Assembly: GCA_039654915.1 (NCBI GenBank)
Contig: CM077596.1
Span: 8,556,001-8,620,000 of the forward strand
From: Aquilaria yunnanensis
Lineage: Eukaryota; Streptophyta; Magnoliopsida; Malvales; Thymelaeaceae
Direction: 5' to 3'
Length of the DNA: 64,000 nucleotides
Shown: piece after piece, positions 11,756-24,049 of the stretch
How the letters are laid out: each line of letters opens with the position of its first letter
Position numbering within the stretch: position 1 is the stretch's first letter
Program-made: the position numbers and the translations under genes
The notes under the pieces: generated by a model
Told to the model about the DNA's origin: nothing
Database searches by the model: none
Seen by the model: the letters and a program-made list of their open reading frames with translations, nothing else

Positions 11756-13127
11756 CTTTTGTAAGGAATTCTCAAAGCACTCCGGTTGATGGAAAAAAGG
11801 GGCTGTCTAGCTAAAGACAATGAAGAAAGGAACTTTTGGGATGCAACTGAAGTGTGGTTTTGTGCCACAAACAATAAGAATTTCATTTATTTTCTTTTTA
11901 CTTTTATTTTTCTGCTTCTATTTTTCAAGTTCCTTTGTTATTATAACTAGTCTTCTTGGTCAAGTATTACATTTTTTTAGGCTAGAAAGGAAGTGAAACA
12001 TAGGAGCAGTAAGCTAAAGTCTAGTTCTGGGCTGCAAAATCACCAAAAAAAGAATTTTAAGGGCAGTACCTGTTCTTTTCTCCATCTGTGCTTTTATTGT
12101 GAACATCAAGGACAATGTTCAATTTAGGTGTGGGGAAGGGGATAGCTCGGGCCCTAATTTTCTATTTTTAAAATATTTGAATTAAAATTTTTTTGATTCA
12201 TACTTTTAAGCATCGATTTGAATTGTTAAGATGATTTCACCATTTGTTCTTGAATGCCTAGCTTGAGTGTTAAGTTAATAATTTATTAGCCTTTATGCAA
12301 CTCTCAAATTTTATTTTTAATTTTTTTTTGTAATTTTTGATCAAACTAGTTGATGGTTATCTTGAGAAGCTAATTTTTGCATCAAACTTGTATGTTTAGT
12401 ACATTGATTTGAACCTTGTGAGATTATGAGCTTATTAAGTTGGGTATGTGGTTTGTTCGATTAATGGATGATTTGAATCACTTCAGAATTTTTTTTTTTG
12501 ATTGTTGCATTTTGCTAAAATTTTTTTTTTTTTGCTACTCCACTGTTTTTGGGTGTTGAAGTAGGTATGGGTCTTTTCCTAAGACAGCAGTCGATCACTG
12601 CTTGGAAAGGTACTAGAAACATGAGTATGGTCAACAACCACTTTGGAGTTGTGTCGAGTTAGTAGGTTTGATATGACAGAGCCCATGTTATACACTCGCT
12701 AAACAACGGAAAACAAGTAAAAGACATAAAAATACAAAAAAAAAAAGTCAATTAGAATCAGAACACGAAATAAATTGTCAATTGATTTCCTATCTTTCAT
12801 GGGTTTGTGGTAAGATTGGTTGTACTTTTTGAGTTCTTGTATACTTGGTTCGTTCTCTTTACTTGATGCATAAGTTTGATGTTTTTCTCAAGTTTTGAAA
12901 GGTGACTGTTGCTAGCTTGTGAAAAAATTATTTTCATAGACTTATTTTGTTTTGAGTTGCTATTGACTGATAGGTTGCATGCTTAATTTCTTTTGTTGAG
13001 CTCTCAAGACTCTTGGATGTGAAATTATCTCACTCTATTTAGCTCAAAAGTATGTTTATTTCTTTCTCAGATTTCTTTTATTTTTAGTTTTGCCCGAGGA
13101 CAAGCAAAAGATAAGCGTGGGGGAATT
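11756..13127 (+). other. Athila 3' non-coding region and polypurine tract
   Basis: This is AT-rich sequence with no supported gene, as usual for Athila between pol and the 3' LTR. It ends with the lineage hallmark gcccgaggacaagcaaaag (13092-13110) and the polypurine tract gtgggggaat (13117-13126) directly before the LTR. Confidence 0.75.
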
Positions 13128-14683
13128 TGATAAGCTTATATTTATTATGTTTATTTTTCTCATATTTAGTATGTTTTAATGTGTTTTGAACCTTAAAGAT
13201 GTATTTTGAGTATGTTTTGTAGCTTAGAGCATATCTAGACTCAATTGATTAAAAGTGGATTTAATTTGTAATTTTACAGGTTTTAATTTGGGTGTGTTCT
13301 TTTAGGATTTTAACAGATTGGCGATGTTCCAGTAAAAAAATCATATCTTAAGCAACAGAGATCGAAATGAAGTGATTCTTGATTCATACGAAAGCTAACA
13401 TCTAGAGCTGCAAATCATGTTTAGGCATAAAACCTAGTTTGCATGTTAAGGGGGTCAAATTTAGCTTAAAAGTCACAATTTGCAAGTTATCATTGGTTCA
13501 AAAGCAGTTGTGTATTTTAGGCATATCTTTGCTAGAAGATGTCTATTTTATGTGATTCAGGTGTCATTTTGAAGCTAAGAAAGATCTCTACAACTTTCAT
13601 CATTTAACGTTTGAGAGATAATGACTGCATCAATGTCGAATTTCAAGTTGAAGTTGCTGTTGATGTTTTGGAGCATTTCTTGGTTCACAACTTTGAAACA
13701 TTCTAGTTATTTTGAATATTTTTTATTTGTGTGAGGTAATTTTGTAACAATGTAGAAATTTTAGGGTGATTTTGTCAATTTAGCACGCTAGGTTAATTTT
13801 TTAAGTGTTTAAAGGGAGCAGCTAACGCCAACCCCCCTCTTTTTTGGCACTTTGATTTATTTTCATTTTTCTTGTCTTTCATTCAAAACATGCCGGAGTA
13901 GTTTTCTGGTTCGGTTCAATGAGACAATTTCCATCTCCAACACCAGTTGTGAGGATTAATTTTTCTTGTTGAAACTTTCTTTAAATTCAAGTATTTACTT
14001 TTTCATGGTTGAGATTTATTGTAATTAATTTTCTAATTCTCGCTTTTTGAATTGGTTTTGAGATTGCAAATTTGCTTGATTTTCTTTCAAACCGCTTGGG
14101 TGAAAAGAATTCGATTAGAAGCAAGTGAATTTAACTGGAGATTATTTTTATTTCTAGTTCATACGGGATAAGTAAGAGAGGTTAAATTGTTCAAGCTTTT
14201 GGATGGTTGCCTGGAATAAACTTTTTTGTTCCTTGTTCTTCATGCTAATTTTGAGTTGATTAGAAATTGCTTTTCAATACCTCGTGACTTAAAATTAGAA
14301 AAATTAATCTGAAGCTTTTTCTAATTAATTTAACAGTTGAATTTTTTGGGTTCTTTTTAGCTTTAAAAAGAGTCCTGTTTATTTGCTTGGATTGAAAGAA
14401 TATTTTATTTCAATGATCAACTACATAACTGAAATAGATAATCAACTCTGAACTGAGCCTTTTTAGTATTGATTAATTTTATTTTAATTCTACAGCTAAT
14501 TTATTTTGGCATTTAATTCAAGAAAACTCCCCAATCTTTTATTTCAGTTTTTTGACAGGAAGCTTTCGGTTAAAAAAATTTCCCTTGAGATTCAACTTGG
14601 TTTTCACTACTTTACTACAAATTTATATATTCTAAGTTGTTATTGATGCAAGAATTATTTTTGACAGTTTCGACGACCGACCA
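13128..14683 (+). repeat. 3' LTR of Athila
   Basis: It begins TGATAAGCTTATA after the polypurine tract and ends GACCGACCA, 1556 bp in all. Relative to the 5' LTR it keeps about 130 extra bases around 13958-14091. The next bases (AAGGG) resemble the left flank AATGG. It holds no gene. Confidence 0.85.
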
Positions 14684-15170
14684 AAGGGTAAGACACCCCA
14701 GGCTGAAATACTAATTCCGGAAGTGAATAAAATAATAATTCATGTTTAATACATAGCAAAAATTTTCACAAAACTTGTAGAACCTAAATTTAACTTGGCT
14801 TAAAAACTAAGCTAGGGAGGGGGAAGGCCATCTTCCCTTGAAGAAATAAGCTGAGCTCACAAATAAGGTACCTCGGGAGGAAGTCTGACGCAGGAGTTCA
14901 AAATGAGTTTTTAAAAGTGAAACTCAAAACATAGAACTGATCTATAAAATCCCTAAATAATCTTGCTAAATCCTACGATCTCAAAATTTTGGATAAAGAA
15001 CACTAGCAAAATAATGGATCAGAAATCATTAGAAAACACCTCATCCTTAAAAATAGTTGGTTTAGAGAAACTAGCAAACATACAAACACAACTTCAAGAA
15101 TATTAATTTGTTATCCAAAAAGTACACTAAGAAAAACTAAGAAGATTGTAAAAAAGTGTTACTAAGATTA
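14684..15170 (+). other. Tat-A spacer between pol and antisense ORF
   Basis: AT-rich sequence with no open frame of note. It resumes Tat-A after the Athila insertion and lies between the convergent integrase (plus) and antisense ORF (minus). I see no tandem repeats or RNA gene here. Confidence 0.4.
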
Positions 15171-17440
15171 AGGCTCAGAAGGATCATCTTCCTTTTCATC
15201 ACTTTCCTTCTTGTCTTTGGTACTTGTGGCAAAGTAGGGCTAAGAGACTCCCTTTTGGACTAGGAAGAATGGCTACCTATAGGCTTAGAAAAAATGTTAA
15301 GATAGGAGACATCCAGGTTAGGCTTTTCCTCCAGAATCCAATGTTGGCAGAGGTAAAATCTATCCTGGAACCCGTCAATGACAATGTCTTCAATGTCTTC
15401 CTTCTCCTTAGCCAACTTTAACTAACAGTCCTTTAAAGCATTCACTTTCTTTTTCACCTAGTCTAGAGTCGAGATAAGATCTTCTTATCCTTTAATGAGG
15501 TTAGCAACCTTAGCTTTGAGCTTCTCTTTAACGTCCCTCTCCTCGATATCCTTGATACATTGTTCTTCCAGCAACCTACCAAGGTTTCTTATCCTAATAG
15601 CACAGTCCTCAATGAAACCAAGAATCTGATTAGTCATCAAGACCTTTAGCTCAGCGAACTTGGGTCACAAATCCTCTTCATCTCACTAGCCTTAAGGGAG
15701 ACTAAGGTTGATGTCTCATTGGCTTTCTCAAGATGCCGCTCGATCTGGGTTTAAATCTTCTTCTGCTTAGTGAGGTAGTCTTGATAGGACCTAAAGAAGG
15801 TGACATTTGATCCAAAGCATAGTGAGATAAGGCACAGTCATGCATAAGTGGAATAGGCAAACTAAGGGGATCCAGAAAAAATACTACCTTAGCCGACTCG
15901 TGAGTGAAGAGGTTTGTCACCATTTCTTCATTCGGAACCTTGAAAGACAATGTCCAAAATGTTAACCCCCCAAAAATATCTTGGGCACGTTGGGTTATCA
16001 TAATCATTAGAGCAAAAAAGGTCCATGTCCTCCGTGATGTTCTAGATGGGCGATAACAAAGCCTTGCCCTTCAAGAACTTGGAATCTTTCTTCTTCCTCC
16101 TCCTATCATGGTCTGTTACCCACTTCGATGTTGAGGTTGCCCCTAAATAATCATGATGAAGTTTGGTTAAAGTATTGGCCCTCAACCACTCACCTATAAG
16201 CTTATAAAAATCAAAGAATCCTAAGCTAAATGAGAAGTCAAGACCTAAACCTGGAAGGGGAACTTTGGAAACCAAAGAGCCCTTTTCATTGTCCAAAGGA
16301 ACTTCAAGCACCCTTTCCTAAAGAAAGTATAAGGACTTCGGAAGACATCTCTCAGAATGGCTGATGCGATAGTAGGACTAAGGGGCAAACGAACGTCAAG
16401 AGATAAAGAAGGAACTTTGGAAAAGGGTAACTCGGATGGGGATTCCAATGTTAGGACAGCTGAAAATTAAGAATTGCTTTGTTTCTAGGCTTCTTCGAGG
16501 GAGGACTAGTAGAAGATTCTTTGGAGGAAGACTTTTTCTTTTGAAAGTCTGCTTACCTTCTTCTTTAGGTTGCTTTGATCTTCTTCAAATTTTTGCTTTA
16601 AAATTCCACAGGATCCATATTGTCCAAAAGAGAAAAAGAGCAAATCAGTAAGGAATTCAAAAAGCAAACAAGGCAGGGTGTATCATACTTATGCTTAGCA
16701 ACGTCGGCAAACTTATAGTCCTTCCAAATTACTTTACTAGAAAAGGAACTTCAAAGTTAATAGGGATTTAGGAATCCCTGGATCATTGTCATGAGTAGTT
16801 GACACTTACAAATGACAAAGGATGTTCTTCGTCATCTGATACCACTTGATGGGGAAAGGAGAAAGATTGCAATCCTCCCTAGCCTCCGCCCACTCGGTAA
16901 GCTCCCAAAGTCATCTATCCAAAGCTTGAAATAGCCCTATTTATTTTCTTTCTAGTAACTTATAAGGGTCTACTACTTCGGTTTCCAATACACCCTAGGC
17001 CCATTTCCTTAATATCCCCACGAAAGAATAATCATCATGAAAAAGTATTTCTTTTGCCAATCCCTTAAGCTATCATTTGTCGTGTACGTGAATATATACT
17101 TCTTACCATGAGTACCTTGGGGCAAGAGGTAGCAGAAGGAACCTTTGAGCTCTTGGCACAATTTGTAATATTACATAAAGACTAGAAAGTAGGGTTTGAT
17201 CCCGTACACCTTACACATACAAAAGAAAGCATTTATATAAGCATAACTATTCAATGGGAGTTGGTTGACAGCTATCCCATGAAGCCAACAAAAATCGATC
17301 AACACTTTGTAGGGGGATATCAGAGGCCTACCTTCATCTTGGTAGTGAGCACAATTATCTCATTCTTTTGAGGCATATATGTCACCCTCTCATTCTAAAT
17401 AGGTCATCCTCAATTTGGTGATTGAGTTAAAACTTGATTC
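15170..17440 (-). pseudogene. Antisense ORF of Tat-A (putative plant transposon protein family), main part
   Basis: On the minus strand several overlapping frames join into one decayed protein. Near 17300-17000 it reads NQLPLNSYAYINAF, then ELKGSFCYLLPQGTHGKKYI and LRDWQKKYFFM. This is the pattern of the 'putative plant transposon / gypsy-type transposon' family ('QL.PNSW.....', then 'W...FF'). Later parts (16448-16042) are basic and Ser-rich, then coiled-coil-like and Lys/Glu-rich, and the end near 15180 is acidic (KESDEKEDD). The family is known from the antisense strand of Grande/Tat elements; its function is unknown. Stops and frameshifts are many. Confidence 0.6.
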
Positions 17441-17544
17441 ATAAAGTCATGTAGAGATGTTTTATGTATATGTGATGAAAAACTCAATGACCAAAGTGAA
17501 AAAAATAAAGTTCTTTTCAACCGGGTAAAACTGAAGCCGTGGGG

Positions 17545-19245
17545 GCTTAATTGAACTAAGATTAAGCTTGAAGGATTTATTTACTTAAGTTAGGCCAAGG
17601 AAGGGCTGTGTTGAGACTTATTGAGAAGTTTTGTACTCACATGGTATCAGGAAAACTGTGGAATCTAAATATACGAGGGCTGAAATGTGCCTGCACAAAA
17701 GATCAAGTATCAGTCTTCGCATTCGGACCGAAAATAAACCACCTGTCCTTTCCAGGCTTAATGCATGCAAAATCACTGTGGCTTACCTCTAATATCTCTA
17801 TTAAGGATTGAAATAGAGCTCAAACTTGCTTGGAAAGGGAGTGAAATCAATTCAAAGAGGAAACTTAAGCAATCAAGCAACTTGCTCTAAGGTCAAGTCT
17901 AATCGTGGTGTAGAGAAGCTATTGCTTTAAGGAGAAGGCAAAGCATTGCTTGGAAGGTGATTAGAGGTTAGAAGAAGGGTAAGAAGCTAAGGGCAAAGTT
18001 CTAAACTACTCTATTTCTAAAGTTAAGCTACTGAGTACTTTGTTGCTTACAATGGAGTGTACAGTTTAGAGGTGATGGCTTTTGAGGCAAGGGAACCTCT
18101 ATGTTGGGGTTTAAGGGAAAAGTTCAGTGGTGCCAGGGGCATCTTTGTAGTGTTGAAATGTATGTTACATAGTTTTTGTGATAGCAAGCATTGGAGACAT
18201 ATGGGAAGCTTGTCCGGCTCAATGAGTCTTATGGAGCTCTTTGAGTTAGCTAGTAACCCTGGTCTAGGTTCTGTTGGGGGCTTGCTGGGGCATTGGATGC
18301 TTAGCTTTTCATGGTAAATGGGGCTTTGTGTGTGTGTGTGTCTTGCATGCTTTTGTGATATGTTTGCATGCGCTGACCTTATATTGTGTTTATTTGTTAT
18401 TGCGTTATCTTGTGTTTTGTGTTTTCTCTTGTGTGCAAGTTTAGGAGCTGGCCTTAGGGCTGAATAGTTATAGTAATTATGCTATGTTCCTTGTACTAAG
18501 TTCCAAGAACTTATGCCCATTCTATCTTTCTTGCAGGTGAACACTTAGCTGAGTAGTAAGCCACTAACCTATTCTTGCTTAGATTTTGCTTGTAGGTATA
18601 GTGTGAATGTCTTTTTCTAACTTTGCTCAATTCTGTAGCTAACTTGTTTAGCGTTTATTGTGCCAGTGTACAAGGTTTTTTGGATTATGGATAGTGGCTA
18701 GGGAAAGAAGATAAAGGCTTAGATGTTAGAATTGTTCTAGGAATTAAGTTTCTGTAAAAAGGACTTAGTGCTAAGGCATAGTTTTGCTTGCTGGAAGTCT
18801 TGTAGTCAAATGCTTATGTTTATTGTTGCTTAGTGTTTAAGACCTCTATGTTTTCTTTCTCATTCCTATGTCATCTATGTTTTGAAGACTTGAGCTTAAT
18901 GAATGCACATTGTTTCTTTTATGTTAGTTTCTGAACAAGGCAAGTTGTGTTACTAAGGTTGTGACCTTTAAATGCTCAACTCTTTAGTCTGTTCCAGCAT
19001 TATGTGCATTTCATATTTTTCCTAGACTCACAACCATTAACTAAGAATAAAAATAAGTTTTCAAGTAAAACAGACTACTACAAGTTGCCTAGGCAATTAA
19101 TTAACTAAATGACATTATTAGCGCTGTTAAACAAAATTTACTGGCACTATTTTGTTGTTTTATGTGTTGCACCCTATATAGCCTTATAAGTTGCAAATTT
19201 GGTTAGGCAAAGGTAGGCCTACAAGTCTAGGGGTAAATAAGGTTA
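17545..19245 (+). repeat. Solo LTR, Tekay-like, 5'-truncated
   Basis: The right edge ends GGTTATGACA (19236-19245), like the Tekay-1 LTR end GGTATGACA. The left part shares the block ggcttaattgaa..agattaagct with Tekay-1 LTR bases near 4165-4190. Both also have a GT-rich stretch two-thirds along (18327-18341 here). I find no matching TGTCATAACC start, so the left end looks truncated and 17545 is approximate. It splits the Tat-A antisense ORF. Confidence 0.55.
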
Positions 19246-19439
19246 TGACACTATAGCTAAGTTCTTCCTTGTTTGGCAAGCGAAGAACTGCGTTAAAAGG
19301 AAGACAGTACTTCTTCTTCCATTTTGCCAATTTGAGTGAAGTAGCACAACTAAGAAGTGCATGTAAGGAGCTCCAGGGGTTCTCGAAAACAACATCGAAG
19401 AACCATAGGGGAAACATAAGACACTTAAGATGAAGCCAT
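19246..19439 (-). pseudogene. Antisense ORF of Tat-A, N-terminal part
   Basis: On the minus strand an ATG at 19439-19437 opens MASS followed at once by TAA where Gln (CAA) would keep the frame. Other frames here encode NPWSSLHALLSCATSLKLAK and a basic stretch. It is separated from the main part by the solo LTR. Position, strand and spacing to the Tat-A 3' LTR fit the start of the antisense gene, but this assignment is inference. Confidence 0.4.
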
Positions 19440-19625
19440 TACCTCGGAGCCTTAAAAAACAGCTCTAAAAAAACTGGAAAGGAAGAGAAAATGAAAAGAG
19501 TCATAACATCCACCTTTAAAATGAAGGATTAACTAGAAAATGCCACTTGGCCTTCGGAAGAAATGGGACTTCACCGCAGGAGGGTTTGAAGGTGAGAGAA
19601 AAAGGAGAGAATTCAAAATCACAAG

Positions 19626-22010
19626 TGACATGGCCATCCATGGCCCTGCCTATGAAGCCTGTGAGAACTGGTCTAACAGTAGTTACAATTGGCTAGCTGT
19701 ATATGTGCACGGATTAAAACTCCATGAAACTAGTTGATTAACCTAGAATATGCAGAATGCATTCTCTTTATGGTTTGACTAGAGTAAATGGAAACTATAA
19801 AAGCATTCACTTGGCTAAGATACTTTTCATAGAAAACAAGTTCAAATAGCCAAAGCATACAAAATCAACATTTGTACGATTAATACTACACATAACAACC
19901 ATGTGAGGGCATTCAACAAAAAGTAGACTAATGCTCCTCACCCAAGAGCAACCCTAGGGCCTGGGACTCCATCAGAGGCAAGGAAGGCAACTAGGAGTAC
20001 TATATATACAAGCCTCGATCGAGATCTTCTTAAACTAACTCCCACCTTAGAGGTAAGTCCTAGTGGCGAGTCATAAAAGCTCTGTCCACGTGCTGCTAGG
20101 CTCTGTGGCCAAGAAAAATACTATAGTTAGTACCGTTACTTAACCAACAAGTAACCCAAGTAGACCAGAATCATCAGGATTCTCAATCGAGGTACCTGCA
20201 ACCACAAACTACCATAGCAACCCTCAGTAGTTATCCGGCCCAACAATGTCAAAACATGCACAACATAACTAGGGAGTAAGAATTCAAGAATTCTCAATAA
20301 AGAATTCTCAAAAAGGGTCTTCACTTCACCTGCAAGAAAAGTTAAAAAGTACAACACATATGTTAACATATGTAATCTATTGTGAGCTTATATAGCCTTA
20401 CGCTAGACTTATGCCCATATGTCTTAGTCCCTTGGGACTTCTCCTCAGCCTAGTCCTTGAACTACAAGGAAGAGCCTTGCCTACTAGTAAGCAGAGCTTA
20501 CTAGCCTAACCAGGGAAGATTCACGACTTGAAACTCCCTTATGTTAAACAGGGGCTCTATGGTGGGACTACTGTTGACTAAGCCATAAAGATCCACTAGG
20601 CCGTAAAGACCCACTAGGTGCACTAAGGTTTCACATCGCAACCTCATGCTCGGTGGCAAGGCTAGGTCACCGATGGTACTAAACCTTTCATCTAAGCTAG
20701 TGATACTTAGTTGTGGCCCTTTTTACCTAGTTTTCTTATTTGTGGTGAAAGTAACCATAAAAACTCAAGAAAACTCCAAGGTCTCGAAGGAGTTTTGGAA
20801 GCCTCAGAGTACCCCCAGAATACTTAGACCCTTGGGTACCCTAAGGGCCCCCTTATGGCTCCCCTCGAACCTTCTAGCAAAATAAAAAAATTTTAACCAT
20901 CATAACTATGGCAACATGTCACCATAGTTGTAAACACTTTGATACATTTTCGCAGCACTAGTGATGCCCAAAATTTTCCAGTTTTGCTGCTACAACCTTT
21001 GAAGACTTACCAAACATGTTAAACATGCTTGGATGGCTTTCAAACTTCAAATACCTGTAAAACATGTTGCAAAGACCACAACCTACCATTATAAGCATTT
21101 TCATGATGCATTGTAACATCATTCCAAGCATTTTCATGATGCATTGATACATCATTCCTAGCCTACTAACTAATGTTATTGCCAAAACTACTTGAATTCA
21201 TCAAGCAATCACACTCCAATAACATTAATCAAACTTGAAAACATAACTCACTTACCTTAGCATCAACTCACAAGCAAGAATCAATCCACCCTTCACCAAG
21301 AACCAAAGTTCCACAAAGTTCTTTTTAGTTCCAAGCAATCGAAGGCAAAAAACACAAAATTACTAACTTCTAACCAAAACCCAACCTTCCAATCAACTAA
21401 TAAACAAGAATTCACCATAGAATCAAAAGTTACCTCACATGAAAAATAAAGGGTGGCTAGAAACATGGTTCCAAGCTCCAAAAACATGAAATTCTTCTTT
21501 AACAAGCTTCCTATAGCATAAGCACCCTTGGTAGCTTCAAATTTCACCAAAACCTTGTGATTTTGAGCTAGAATTTTTTATGAAATCAAGAGAGGAAGAA
21601 TGAATTCTGGTTTGAGTGAGAAATGGAAGCTTCCTTTGACTTTACCAAGCTTTATGAACTTCAAAACCAACAAGGCACCAAAGTATTTAAAAAGTTGCAA
21701 AATGCCCCTATTCTTTTAGGTAACCATAATCAAACTTCGTCAAATCTTGTTTATTTAAACTAAACTTGGGTTAAAAGTAAAAGTTGGGTTTTCAAAACTC
21801 ATTTTTAACACTCGAGACTGGCCTAACCCTTAGAAACTCAAAACTACCATTTTACCCTAGAACTTCATTTAGTACCTTAACCTTCTTGGAACTTAGTGAA
21901 CGTTGCTAAACTCACCTATTCTTGCTATGTGAACTTGAAATAAGGTTCCAAACAAAGCCTCAAATATTTTAGCTTCTTCAAACTAGCTTCTAGCTAAAAG
22001 ATTCATAACA
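19626..22010 (-). repeat. 3' LTR of Tekay-2 (left copy)
   Basis: It aligns end to end with 29319-31705. A TATA-like box (tttttaaatactttgg on the minus strand, about 21680-21700) precedes the transcribed region. Its inner edge abuts the polypurine tract at 22011-22023. ORFs inside it are chance frames. Confidence 0.9.
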
Positions 22011-22023
22011 TTTTCCCCTTCTT
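22011..22023 (-). other. Polypurine tract of Tekay-2
   Basis: On the minus strand the sequence is AAGAAGGGGAAAA, directly before the LTR start TGTTATGAATC. It marks the plus-strand primer site and the element's orientation. Confidence 0.75.
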
Positions 22024-22340
22024 CTGGAATTTGGTCTCCCAAATTCCGTTGCAGTTGAGGAAAAACACTAGGATATCTTTTCAGCATATCCTGCTTCATC
22101 TCCCAAGTTGCTTCCTCCTCACTATGGGTTGACTAAAGGATCTTAACCCTTGGAATCCACTTAGTCTAGAGTTTCTCGACTTGCCTACCAAAAATCTAAA
22201 CTAGTTTCTTTTCATAGGTCAAGTATTCCTGGATAAGTACTGTTGAAGGGCTAACTACTTATCTTAGATTCATTGTGCATTTCCTTAGAAGACTAACGTG
22301 AAACACATTATGCACTTGGGATAAGTTAGGTGGTAATGCT
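22014..22340 (-). pseudogene. Integrase C-terminus and chromodomain of Tekay-2
   Basis: The minus strand encodes HSEEEATWEMKQDMLKRYPS, then VFPQLQRNLGDQIPEEG, ending just before the LTR. The EEATWE core and the 'YP..F' tail match the chromodomain that closes Tekay polyproteins and directs integration to heterochromatin. Upstream, toward 22340, the usual GPF-like block is blurred by stops. Confidence 0.8.
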
Positions 22341-22399
22341 AACTGATAAGCCACTCTCCCCATTTTCTCCAAAACCTAACAAGGTCTGATGTACCTAGG

Positions 22400-23480
22400 T
22401 GCCAACTTACCCCTCTGCCCAAACTGGGTAACTCCTTTCATAGGAGACACCTTGAGAAGTACTTTGTCCCTAACTTCAAAGCTCAAATCTCTTCTCCTCA
22501 AATTTGCATACTTAGTCTGTAGGTCATTAGCTGCTCTAATTCACTTCTGGATTAACTTGATCTTAGCTGTGGTGTCTGCTATGATCTTAGGACCAACTAC
22601 CCTATCTGAAGGGTCTGCCCAATAATGGGGCATCATACACTGCCTACCATACAAAGCCTCGTATGGTGCCATACCTATAATAGTTTGATGATTGTTATTA
22701 TAAGCAAACTCAATGAGTGGTAAGTGTTGATCTAATCTCTTTGGCAGTCAATGGCATACATACGCAACATATCCTCCAAAGTCTAAATCACTCTCTCAAA
22801 CTGTCCATTAGTCTGAGGATGAAAGGAAGTACTGAGACTAACCTTAGTCCCCAATGCTTCTTGGAAAGCATTCCAAAACCTAGATACAAACCGAGGATCA
22901 CTATCAGATATGATCTAATCTGGTATACCATGCAACTGTACAATCTCCTTAACATACAATTAAGCCAACCTTTCCAAAGTATAATTAATCTTTATGGGTA
23001 CAAAGTGCGCCAATTTAGTCAGCCTATCGACCACTACTCATATAGCATCATGCTGACTTTAGGTGTTCCGTAACCCTACTAGGAAATCCATGGTAATAGA
23101 CCCCCACTTTCTTTCCGGGAAAGGTAAACTCTGAAGTGTGCCTACCGATTTTTTACGTTTAGCTTTAACCATTTGACATGTCAAACATTTAGTCACATTT
23201 TCTACTACATCCCTCTTCAGTCCCGGCCATCAAAACTGTGTCTTTAGGTCATGGTACATCTTACTAACACTAGGATGAATGTGGAACCTACTACTATGTG
23301 CCTCCTATAGGACTTGTTGCCTAAGTCCCTCCACATTCAGCATATAGAGTCGATCTCCATGGTGTAGTTTTCCTTCATTGTATTGAAACTCTTTCCTCAT
23401 AGTACCAAGTTTATCTTCTCCATAAATTTTCTTCAACAACAGATATTTGCCCTGAGCACCTCCAACTTTAGCTAACTAAG
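22400..23480 (-). pseudogene. Integrase of Tekay-2
   Basis: The N-terminal zinc domain reads EAHSSRFHIHPSVSKMYHDL with both His ligands and TKCLTCQMVKA with both Cys ligands (23173-23202). The core begins WGSITMDFLVGLR (first Asp) and continues VVVDRLTKLAHFVPI, then VQLHGIPD. Farther left, near 22640-22700, the NSYH..I.M.PYEALYG block is recognisable (MAPYEALYGRQC type). Several TAG and TGA stops replace Gln, Trp and Arg codons. Motif order is complete but the chain is broken. Confidence 0.85.
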
Positions 23481-23586
23481 TTGATTGTATCTATATTGCG
23501 TAGACTAAAGACCTTTCTTAGTTTTGCCAAAACTCATGCAAAGTAGAGAAACAATCCCCTAACACTCATCTTGAAGAACTTGTAGC

Positions 23587-24000
23587 CTAATCCTTAAATA
23601 TGATCACTCTTGTGTACTTCCGACTTAGTGCATCTGCTACCACATTTCCTTTAGCTACACAATACTCAATCAAGTAATCATAATCCTTTATGAACTTGAT
23701 CCTTTGCCCCTGCCTCATATTTAAATCCTTCTGTGTGAATAGATATTTCAAACACTTATGGTTGGTAAAAATCCTGAACAATCTACCCATCAAGTAATGT
23801 CTCCAAAGCTTAAGAGTGAAGACTACCTTTGTTAGCTCAAGGTCATGAACTGGATAATTTAGTTCATTAGGCCTCAACTGCCTTAAGCCATAGGTGATCA
23901 CCTAACTTTCTTGCATCAATACACACCCTGGACTAGAACCTGACGCATTTGTGTACACCGTAAAAAATTTGTTTGGATTTGGAAAAATGAGTATTGGTGC
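23587..24000 (-). pseudogene. RNase H of Tekay-2
   Basis: The open stretch 23901-23587 carries YGLRQLRPNELNYPVHDLEL, WRHYLMG, FTNHKCLKYLF and KGNVVADALSRK. The first catalytic motif just upstream reads TNAS instead of TDAS (Asn codon at 23947-23949). FTDHK reads FTNHK (codon at 23761-23763). Two acidic positions are therefore changed to Asn, each needing one G-to-A change on the coding strand. The last Asp (VADALS) is kept. The domain is inactive by sequence. Confidence 0.85.
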
Positions 24001-24049
24001 ACTTGTCAACCTTTTCTTTAATTCAAAATAGGCTTCCTCACACTTTAGC

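Larger units (their letters stand above)
7799..14683 (+). mobile_element. Athila-lineage LTR retrotransposon, internally deleted
   Basis: Two LTRs starting TGATAAGCTT (7799 and 13128), a primer-binding site, gag, protease, an integrase C-terminal scrap, a long 3' non-coding part and a polypurine tract mark a 6.9-kb Athila element. Flanks AATGG (7794-7798) and AAGGG (14684-14688) agree at four of five bases, as expected for an old target duplication. Reverse transcriptase, RNase H and the integrase core are missing. It interrupts Tat-A downstream of integrase. Confidence 0.85.

Noticed and set aside
17530..17550. Purine-rich gccgtgggggctt as a polypurine tract for Tat-A
   Set aside because: The following bases align with the interior of a Tekay-like LTR, not an LTR start, so it is more likely a truncation junction.
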